This document shows, in pieces, positions 1 through 6,500 of a stretch of 6,990 nt of DNA. Source of the DNA: Methyloglobulus sp. (GTDB taxonomy: Bacteria > Pseudomonadota > Gammaproteobacteria > Methylococcales > Methylomonadaceae); contig JABFSV010000485.1 in the NCBI GenBank assembly GCA_013140405.1, forward strand, positions 1-6,990. Reading direction: 5' to 3'. Below the pieces are notes generated by a model. The model worked only from the letters and a program-made list of their open reading frames with translations. It ran no database searches and was not told the origin of the DNA. A program made the translations under genes and the position numbers. Within the stretch, counting starts at the first letter, position 1. Each line of letters starts with the position of its first letter.

Positions 1-108
1 ATTATCGGCTGGGTTGTTTTATTGAAACGCCTTTGGAAACTGCCTCGGGTTAATGACCAACTCAACTTCTATCTTCCCGACGCTCGTTTGGGCATTTATG
101 CATACTGA
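1..108 (+). CDS. 3' end of an unrecognised protein gene (partial)
   Basis: Frame 1 is open from the left edge to a TGA at 106-108 and encodes the last 35 residues of a protein. The peptide begins with a short hydrophobic stretch (IIGWVVLL), followed by a basic segment (KRLWK) and an aromatic-rich tail ending LGIYAY. The balanced residue composition supports real coding. The hydrophobic-then-basic pattern would fit a last membrane segment with a cytoplasmic tail, but this is inference. I do not recognise the family. It is followed by about 490 bases without a convincing gene and I see no clear intrinsic terminator behind it, so it is probably not part of the copper locus downstream. Confidence 0.55.
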   Translation: MIGWVVLLKRLWKLPRVNDQLNFYLPDARLGIYAY

Positions 109-291
109 TTTACTGAGTAGACTCTAAGTAGTTCCTTCAATTCCATTACGAGACTACGTTTAAAGACGCTTGCTTATTGTGATTATGCAGCACAAGTACC
201 TGACAACTTGCCATGAAATAAATCGACAGCCATAACCAAATCCCCAGAAAAGCAGCCCCGAAAAAAATCGCCACTCAAATTAAACGATGCT

Positions 292-308
292 TACTAGGTA
301 ATCTTACG
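292..308 (+). promoter_or_regulatory. Putative regulator binding site, copy 1
   Basis: TACTAGGTAATCTTACG matches the sequence at 532-548 in 16 of 17 positions. A flanking TG two bases upstream (288-289) is shared with the second copy (528-529). The site contains the dyad TAC-TAG-GTA and the palindrome GTAA-TC-TTAC. TAC/GTA half-sites of this kind resemble those bound by NarL/FixJ-type (LuxR-fold) response regulators, but assigning a regulator is speculative. Repeated, dyadic and intergenic placement is the evidence. Confidence 0.4.
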
Positions 309-404
309 GATTTTAAGCGCTGTTTTTTAAGAATACAGTAGCACGCACAACAGGAATGCTCCTGATTAGAAATTTAAACTCGATAACTTTAACTCAACTG
401 GTTC

Positions 405-434
405 ATGCCAAATGTGTTTCAGCATATTTGGTAT
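405..434 (+). other. Stem-loop between the paired upstream sites
   Basis: Positions 405-416 (ATGCCAAATGTG) pair with 423-434 (CATATTTGGTAT) in a continuous 12-bp stem with two G-U pairs and a six-base loop (TTTCAG). No T-run follows on the plus strand and no matching one precedes it for the minus strand, so it is not a standard intrinsic terminator. It could be a structured leader, part of a small RNA, or chance in AT-rich DNA. Confidence 0.35.
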
Positions 435-531
435 TGTTGAAAAGTTACAAAAACCAACAAAGGGCATGGATTTAGGGAAGCTAGAAACAGTGGGCAAGAT
501 GCCTCAAAAGAGCAAATTTTTCGGCACTGAC

Positions 532-548
532 TACTAGGTAATCGTACG
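532..548 (+). promoter_or_regulatory. Putative regulator binding site, copy 2
   Basis: TACTAGGTAATCGTACG is the second copy of the 292-308 sequence, with one mismatch (G for T). It lies 25 bp ahead of the possible -10 hexamer TATCTT (573-578). An activator bound here would be centred about 45 bp before the likely start of transcription, which is a usual place for an activator replacing a weak -35. The function is inferred from position and repetition only. Confidence 0.42.
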
Positions 549-550
549 TA

Positions 551-578
551 TATTCAAAAAATTTATACAAGGTATCTT
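551..578 (+). promoter_or_regulatory. Candidate sigma-70-type promoter for the oxidase locus
   Basis: A weak hexamer pair, TATTCA (551-556) and TATCTT (573-578), is separated by 16 bp just after the second 17-bp site. TATACA (564-569) is an alternative -10. The -35 matches the consensus poorly, consistent with an activator-dependent promoter using the 532-548 site. No better promoter was seen nearer the oxidase gene. This is a low-confidence call. Confidence 0.22.
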
Positions 579-595
579 ATTAATCAAAGGTTAAT

Positions 596-700
596 GTGGC
601 ACGAGAAAATAAATATACGGCGTTTGTTTATTTTGGTTGGCACCCAAATGACCATAAACCTGAAAAAGGTGGATGGTTGCGGCTTAAAAGTTCAAATTAG
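596..700 (+). CDS. Possible small upstream ORF / leader peptide (34 aa)
   Basis: A GTG at 596 preceded by AAGG (587-590) with five-base spacing opens a 34-residue frame ending at TAG 698-700. The peptide, starting MARENKYTAFVYFGW and ending WLRLKSSN, has a protein-like mix including two Trp, several Tyr and Phe, and HPND and KPEKGG segments. It has no signal peptide or membrane segment. Its stop codon lies within TAGAGG, the ribosome binding site of the oxidase gene, so translation could be coupled. A competing ATG frame (594-719, 41 codons) overlaps it and runs past the oxidase start, but looks less protein-like. I do not recognise a family. It could equally be a chance frame in an untranslated leader. 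Confidence 0.35.
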   Translation: MARENKYTAFVYFGWHPNDHKPEKGGWLRLKSSN

Positions 701-711
701 AGGAATGTGGC

Positions 712-2667
712 ATGTTTAAAAAAATCATCCAAGCAACAAGGTTTAGTCAACGGGAAAAGGCAGTTGCGCGGTATATGCAAGAAGTCAGGGACATTCAGGA
801 AGCTAAATTAACCCGCAGGGAATTGTTCAAAATGGGGTTGACTGCTGGTGTTGGTGGCTTGGCAACTATTGGAGGAAAAAACCTCCTGCCTGATTTGGCA
901 TATGCTGAAGATGGAGCAACGCCTTTTGTTAGCCCTACATGCTCTATGCCGTGGTCTGATCCATTGCCTGTTCCGAAAGCATGTGTGCCCTCTGAAAACA
1001 ATATTTTTAAAGGCCCAGAACCTCATGTTGGCCAATGTCCTGAACCTCATGCACGTAAAAATCCAGGCAATATAGATCCTAATACGAATGAAGAAATTGA
1101 AGAGGAATTTCATGAGGCACGGATTGAAGACCATCAACGAATAGCAGATTTTGGTGGTGTGGAAGCATGTATCAAATATGAATTGATGGCCAAGGAAATT
1201 GACTGGAACTTCTATTCAGGTGCTGAGTATCCAACCTTTAATTCCAAAGTCTGGACTTATGTGGACTTGAATTCAGATGCCACTGGTGTATTACGGATCA
1301 ATGCCCATTACGGATCACCGATAATGATGCGTATGTACAATGGGCTGCCTAAAGATGGTAGGGACAACCAAGGGTTTGGCCTCAATCAAATGTCCCCGCA
1401 TCTCCATAATGCCCATAACCCGCCAGCCTCAGACGGTAGCCCGCTGCGGTTTTTTGATCCCGGAAAATGGTACGACTTCTGGTATCCCAACGTACGCGCC
1501 GGTTTTGCCAGCACTCACGCGGCTGGAACTGATTACAAAGGCTTGCATTGCCCAGGCAATTGGCAAGAAACCCAAAGCACACTCTGGTTTCATGACCATC
1601 GGTTTGATTTCACTGCACAGAATGTCTACAAAGGTATGGCATCGTTTTATACCTTGTTTAGCGATGACATTAAATTGGATACTGGCGACGAAACTACCGG
1701 TTTAAGATTGCCTAGCGGTGAATACGATATCCCTTTGTTGTTTACTGATAAGGTATTTGACCAGACTGGGCAAATGTTTTTTGACACCTTTAATATTGAA
1801 GGCATTCTCGGCGACCAGCAAACTGTTAATTTCAAGATTAAACCTTATTTGGAAGTTAAACGCCGTAAATACCGTTTCCGTTTTTTGGACGCAGGCCCAT
1901 CACGGTTTATTGAATTGTCGTTAAGCAACGGCGCAAAGCTGATACGTATTGCTAACTGCGGCAATTTGTTGCCTAAGGCACAGGTTGTCAAGAGTATCCG
2001 TTTGGGTGTAGCTGAACGAGCTGATGTGATTATCGACTTTAGCCAATATCCGGCTGGCACAGAGATTTACCTAGAAAATCGACTGGAACAAAAAGACGGT
2101 AAAGGCCCTACCGGAAAAATCCTGCCTTCTAGCAATAACACTAAGTTACTAAAGTTTATAGTGACTGATGCAGCAGATGACTACAGTGCTTCAATCGCAG
2201 AATTGGTCAGCCAGGTGATGGTGCCAATGCCAAATCGTGCCGCCAATCCAGTGGTAAGAAAACGGAACTTTAGCTTCGACACTTCAAATGGTGCGTGGAC
2301 AGTAAACGGCGAACTATTTGATCCAGAAAAAATAAGCGCATACCCAGTAGAAGGAACAGCCGAGGAATGGACATTTACCTCAGGTGGGGGCTGGGCTCAC
2401 CCAATTCATACCCATCATGAAGAATTCCAGGTCATTAGCCGTAACGGTAAATTTCCAGCATTAGATGATCTGTCCAGAAAAGATGTGGTCAGGATAGGCG
2501 AGGGTGCCCAAGGCACATCAGGTACAGGCAAGCTCACCATGTATATGCAGTTCCGCGACTGGTACGGTGATTATCCAATGCATTGCCACAATGTCGTGCA
2601 TGAAGACCACAGCATGATGGTTCGATTTAAGATTGTGCCTTCTACAGACCCCAATGCAGGTAAGTAA
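712..2667 (+). CDS. Tat-exported multicopper oxidase (three-domain laccase/bilirubin oxidase/CotA-like)
   Basis: A 651-residue copper oxidase that would couple one-electron oxidation of a substrate to reduction of O2 to water. All four copper motifs are present: HLH at 230-232, WFHDH at 292-296, HPIHTHH at 563-569 and HCHNVVHEDHSMM at 624-636. These supply T1 ligands H563, C625, H630 and likely axial M635, with the other His serving the T2/T3 cluster. The HCHxxxHEDxxMM ending is typical of bilirubin oxidase/CotA-type enzymes. A Tat signal is clear: TRRELFK (34-40), a hydrophobic stretch, and AYA-ED cleavage near residue 65; the n-region is unusually long (33 residues). C280 and C416 could form a substrate-pocket disulfide as in CotA (inference). 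Near the mature N-terminus lies an odd H-x3-C-x3-H segment (105-113) with PEPH twice. The ATG at 712 is supported by TAGAGG with eight-base spacing. A SCO gene follows after 28 bases. The substrate is unknown; phenolics, Mn(II), Fe(II) or Cu(I) are all possible. Confidence 0.93.
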   Translation: MFKKIIQATRFSQREKAVARYMQEVRDIQEAKLTRRELFKMGLTAGVGGLATIGGKNLLPDLAYAEDGATPFVSPTCSMPWSDPLPVPKACVPSENNIFKGPEPHVGQCPEPHARKNPGNIDPNTNEEIEEEFHEARIEDHQRIADFGGVEACIKYELMAKEIDWNFYSGAEYPTFNSKVWTYVDLNSDATGVLRINAHYGSPIMMRMYNGLPKDGRDNQGFGLNQMSPHLHNAHNPPASDGSPLRFFDPGKWYDFWYPNVRAGFASTHAAGTDYKGLHCPGNWQETQSTLWFHDHRFDFTAQNVYKGMASFYTLFSDDIKLDTGDETTGLRLPSGEYDIPLLFTDKVFDQTGQMFFDTFNIEGILGDQQTVNFKIKPYLEVKRRKYRFRFLDAGPSRFIELSLSNGAKLIRIANCGNLLPKAQVVKSIRLGVAERADVIIDFSQYPAGTEIYLENRLEQKDGKGPTGKILPSSNNTKLLKFIVTDAADDYSASIAELVSQVMVPMPNRAANPVVRKRNFSFDTSNGAWTVNGELFDPEKISAYPVEGTAEEWTFTSGGGWAHPIHTHHEEFQVISRNGKFPALDDLSRKDVVRIGEGAQGTSGTGKLTMYMQFRDWYGDYPMHCHNVVHEDHSMMVRFKIVPSTDPNAGK

Positions 2668-2695
2668 TCCAGCCATCCGTTGACAGGAAATAGCC

Positions 2696-3352
2696 ATGAA
2701 CAAAAGAGACTTTATCAAAAATTTAACAGGCGCTTCTTTGGGTGCTGCGGCTTTAGCCACATTACCGGCGAGCTCCACCAAATTTAATGCCTCAACCACG
2801 ACAAAAACGAATCCTGTGTTACGTAGGAAACAAGCATTTGCTAATGTTCCGTTGATTACGCATGAAGGCAAGGTTGTTCGCTTTTATGACGATCTCATCA
2901 AAGGCAAGACTGTCATGATTAATTTCATGTATGCCCGTTGCGGTGAGATTTGTCCTGGCATGACGGCTAACTTAAGGCAAGTCCAAAACGAATTGGGTGA
3001 TAGGGTAGGCCGCGACATCTTTATGTATTCAATCTCTTTGGAGCCAGAACACGATACGCCGGAAATGCTCAAAGCGTATGCCGAACTTTTTCATGTGCAG
3101 CCTGGCTGGTCATTCCTGACCGGCAAAAAAGCGGACATAGAAATCCTCAGAAAACAACTCGGATTCAGTTTTTCAGATCCAAAAATCGATAGTGACAGGA
3201 CTCAACACATTGGTGTTGTCAAATTCGGCATAGAACCACTCGAAAGATGGGGTATGAGCCCGGCTTTGGGTAATCCCAAATATATTGCTGAATATCTACG
3301 TTGGATGGAACCAGACGGAAGTCGGCCCAAGTTGTCTGAAATGATGGGTTAA
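2696..3352 (+). CDS. SCO1/SenC family copper-binding thioredoxin-fold protein
   Basis: A 218-residue protein of the SCO1/SenC/PrrC family. These bind copper outside the cytoplasm and help assemble copper centres, classically Cu-A of cytochrome oxidase, or act as thiol reductases. Diagnostic residues are present: CGEICP (C82 and C86, the CxxxCP motif), the SLEPEHDTPE segment (114-123) matching the family's S-x-D/E-P-x-x-DTP, and the distal metal-ligand His at 171 in TQHIGVVKFG. The N-terminus (NKRDFIK, then a short Ala/Leu/Gly stretch and LPASS) looks like an export signal with a Lys-Arg pair, possibly a Tat variant. There is no lipobox Cys and the hydrophobic stretch is short for a membrane anchor. 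The start is supported by AGGA at 2685-2688, seven bases before the ATG. Tight spacing after the oxidase gene suggests that it loads copper into, or keeps cysteines reduced in, that oxidase (inference). Confidence 0.9.
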   Translation: MNKRDFIKNLTGASLGAAALATLPASSTKFNASTTTKTNPVLRRKQAFANVPLITHEGKVVRFYDDLIKGKTVMINFMYARCGEICPGMTANLRQVQNELGDRVGRDIFMYSISLEPEHDTPEMLKAYAELFHVQPGWSFLTGKKADIEILRKQLGFSFSDPKIDSDRTQHIGVVKFGIEPLERWGMSPALGNPKYIAEYLRWMEPDGSRPKLSEMMG

Positions 3353-3479
3353 AAATAAGGTTATGCAAATTTGATTCGCTTTTGCCTTGCGGAATAGGAA
3401 TGGCGTTAGATATTTATCAAAATAATAATGAGCTGGCTACTCAAAACAGGTGGAAGGAGTCACTATAACTTCCGATTAA

Positions 3480-3512
3480 TGCATAGTTTGACTGGGATAG
3501 GTCAGCTATGCA
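3480..3512 (+). promoter_or_regulatory. Stem-loop / interrupted palindrome in the leader of the third gene
   Basis: TGCATAG (3480-3486) pairs with CTATGCA (3506-3512), and inside it TGAC (3489-3492) pairs with GTCA (3501-3504). Only a small internal bulge separates them, and the loop is TGGGATAG. The 11 pairs end 13 bases before the Shine-Dalgarno. No T-run follows, so it is not an intrinsic terminator. It may be an operator palindrome, an mRNA processing or stability element, or a translational control hairpin. Confidence 0.4.
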
Positions 3513-3525
3513 GTCTAAATGATTC

Positions 3526-3530
3526 AGGAG
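3526..3530 (+). promoter_or_regulatory. Ribosome binding site that fixes the start of the Ig-repeat protein
   Basis: AGGAG lies eight bases before the ATG at 3539. The far-upstream in-frame ATG at 3428 lacks such a site. The residues after 3539 lead directly into a normal Sec signal peptide, which supports this choice over the longest frame. Confidence 0.75.
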
Positions 3531-3538
3531 TTCATGAT

Positions 3539-6500
3539 ATGGACAAACAAACAAACCGCACCGCTATCTCCTTCCCGCATATGAATTTTAAGGGCGAAGA
3601 GAAAATTCTTTCTGGCACAATTTTGTTAACGCTAGCTTTGCTGGTCGGCATGTGGTCTTCGCATGTTGATGCTTTGCCTATTACGGCTCCAGTTGGTGGT
3701 GAAATTGAGAAGATTACCGTTAATGATATTAATGACCACTGGTCTGGCGGTGTTATTGTCGCTGGCGGTCAAAATATTATCATTCCCAAAAACCTGTTGA
3801 TCGACCTGCCTGCAAATCGGGTAACGCTGCAACAGCTTTTTACCGAAGCATCAACCCCTTGCCAAGCAAAAAATGAAACTGGCTTAGCTAAGGGCGATAT
3901 TTGTAATCCTAGCGGAACAGGTGGTCTTGCCACGATACAGGCGACACGTTTAGATAATGGCAATGTTATCGCAGGCGATGTGTTTATCGAAAAAGCCGCT
4001 GAGATTGTTACAGGGCAAATTACTCATATCAACTATAACCAAGGTTATTTTCGGGTGAATGGTAAAGCTGATGGTTCTGATAGTGGTGGGGTCATGGTTC
4101 GTCTTAACGATCCTGATAGCCGCCATACAGTGCAATCAGGCTTAGGTTGTGCGGGAAATAGCCCTAACTGTAGCCCAGATCCACGCTTTACCTTGGATGG
4201 CGACAATTACACCAACGTATTTTCCACGGGTTATCCGATGTGTATTCCCAGTACAGTACCCAGGAATTTCACTCCCTTCACAAATAGCTTAAACCTTGGT
4301 GTGGCAAGTGCTCAAGCCCAACCCGATGGTACGGGAGACGTGCTATGCCCAACCACTAATAGGACGGTTAATAACGGGCAGCCAGTGGACGATTCACGGC
4401 GGTTTGCGCCTATTCTGGTGGGTGACAGCATCATGGCAGAAGGTAATTATGAGACTGTGGGAGGCGTACGTTTTTTATCGGCTCATTCATCGGCGGTCTC
4501 GAAAGCACTTTCAACTAAACAAGAAGAGGGGCAGCCTGATTACTTATTTCTCGATGAAGTTGAAATCGATGTTCCGGGCTTCCAAAACCAGCGCGCCCGT
4601 ACCTTGATTATTGGATACGCAACTTTAGCGCCAGTCGATGTCATGCTTTGGTCTATCCATTATGATACGACAACCAACTCCCCGCATGAGTTTCCTTTGG
4701 CTTCTACAACGGGTTGCGATAACGCTGCGGGTATTGGTGAGTGTACGGCGCAAGGTTTAGTTGCGGCAGGGGCAAATATCTTTAAAATTAATTACGATGT
4801 CGATTTTGTAAGTACAAAGCCCACCAAAACCAAGGTGAACCCTTGCGCGCATTTACAATCGGATCCACGTTTTGCTTCGCTCGGAGTTTGCCCAGGTAAT
4901 TTCGGAGGGACAATTGCCCAACAATTTAGCATCTTGAGTCCTATACCTCATGAGATTCAGGCCAGGACAGGCCGTAAATATGATGAATTACATGGTGGAA
5001 CACCATTGATCACAGCCGATATCAATGGCAATGAAGCGACCAATGGGCAATATTTGTTTCCTTTCGGCATGGGTTTAGGTGGCATTTCCACACCTGAAAT
5101 GAACGAAATCAACCTCGATGCAATGGCAACACCATTGTCGTTTACCGGTATTCCTTGGAATCTTGACCGCCGTTTAAGCCCTGGTGGCTGTCTCGACACC
5201 AACAATGATGGCATTGGAGAGTGTGAAAGTGAGCCGCAGCCGCTAGACCCATTCCCGTTTGAGGGGGCGGCTATGGATCCGCGTACCTTGGGTGGTATTC
5301 CGGTCACTGCTTACAATGACCCTAACTATACGAGCAACTCGTTGACAAGCGTACGTAATCGTATACTGTCTTTTGTTGATCCAACTAAGGTGAGGATTAA
5401 TGGTAACGGAGCCGGTGTCAATGACACAGGTAATTTCACCAATGCTATCTTGAATTGGCAAGCACCACCGCCTAGTGCTGGCGGCCCAGGTTCAGGTGAT
5501 GTCATTGACTCTCCCATATTGAATCAAGCACTTATTTGTAGCGCAAGTTCGGTTTTGAATGCGCCTCCGATAGTCCAAAACGAAAACTTGGTAACGCTCA
5601 TCAATACGCCTATCTTGATGATCCCGGTGTTGGCTAATGATAGCGACCCCAATGGAGATGCCCTAACGGTAACAGCAGTAAGTTCAGCAACCAGCCAAGG
5701 CGGCGCTGCCATCCTAAATGTTGATGGAACGATTAATTACACGCCTGCGACTGGCTTTACGGGTAATGATTCTTTTACTTACTCCGTTTCAGATGGTGTA
5801 GCCACTGGACAAGGGACTGTGTTTATTACCGTAAACTCCTTAACCAATCATCAACCTATTGCAGTTGACGACACCGCGACTACAAATGAAGATACTGCAG
5901 TACCCGTCGATGTACTGTTTAATGATAACGACGAGGACAGTGGCCCAGGAAACAGTGAACTGAGCGTAGTTTCTGTTACCGCTTCTGCAAATGGTGGCAC
6001 GGTTATCATCAATCCAGGTAGCTTATTGGTCACTTATACGCCTAAGCCACACTTCAATGGCGTTGATACGTTTACTTATATTGTTTCTGATGGTCGGGGT
6101 GGATTAGATACAGGGCTGGTAACAATCACAGTATCCCCCGTAAATACTGCGCCAGTGGCAAGTGATGATAATGCCATCATGATACCTAATGCCAAGATGA
6201 TTGTTTATGTGCTGAATAATGATACAGACATAGACGGCGACAGCTTAACCATTAGTTTGGCTAGCCCAACACTGGTTACGCCATTGGGTAACAAAGTGAC
6301 CACCAACGGTGCTACCTTGACCTACGCAGCAAAAGCAGGAGTTATTGGGGTTGATACATTCAGCTACACCATCAGCGATGGACAAGGTGAAGTAGACACC
6401 GCCACGGTGACAGTGAATGTAAATACCCCTGTCCTGCCGGATACTGTCGCGATGACTACCACAAAATATGTCCGTAGCAGCAGTGAGTGGTTGGTAGAAG

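Larger units (their letters stand above)
109..595. other. Long AT-rich intergenic region with putative control elements
   Basis: About 490 bases with no convincing protein gene on either strand. It holds two copies of a 17-bp sequence exactly 240 bp apart (292-308 and 532-548), a 12-bp stem-loop between them (405-434) and a weak promoter candidate after the second copy. The best small ORF here, ATG 356 to TAG 475 (39 codons), has a poorly spaced Shine-Dalgarno and no recognisable features. The length and the repeated sites suggest that this is the regulatory region of the multicopper oxidase locus. Confidence 0.6.
3353..3538 (+). other. Intergenic leader between the SCO gene and the Ig-repeat protein gene
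   Basis: 186 bases with no convincing gene. An in-frame ATG at 3428 would extend the downstream protein by 37 residues, but it has no ribosome binding site and the added peptide does not resemble a signal sequence. A stem-loop sits at 3480-3512. No intrinsic terminator is visible after the SCO gene, so read-through is likely, although a separate weak promoter (for example around 3382-3412) cannot be excluded. Confidence 0.5.

Noticed and set aside
356..475. 39-codon ORF in the upstream region
   Set aside because: The only Shine-Dalgarno-like bases (AGG) are directly next to the ATG, the peptide has no recognisable feature, and its frame crosses the 405-434 stem-loop.
597..643. Two TGGCAC boxes (597-602 and 638-643) suggesting a sigma-54 promoter
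   Set aside because: Neither is followed by the required GC-containing -12 element (TTGC) at the right spacing.
594..719. 41-codon ATG frame overlapping the oxidase start
   Set aside because: Spacing from AAGG to the ATG is only three bases and the composition is less protein-like than the GTG frame that starts two bases later.
2518..2871. 117-residue minus-strand ORF across the oxidase/SCO junction
   Set aside because: It is antisense to the end of the oxidase gene, including its HCH copper motif, and to the start of the SCO gene, both clearly coding on the plus strand, so it is a shadow frame.
3428..3538. N-terminal extension of the secreted protein
   Set aside because: There is no Shine-Dalgarno before 3428, and the extension would include the 3480-3512 hairpin and a strong internal ribosome binding site.
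4957..5307. 116-residue minus-strand ORF within the secreted protein gene
   Set aside because: It lies wholly opposite a well-supported coding frame and shows no ribosome binding site or recognisable domain.
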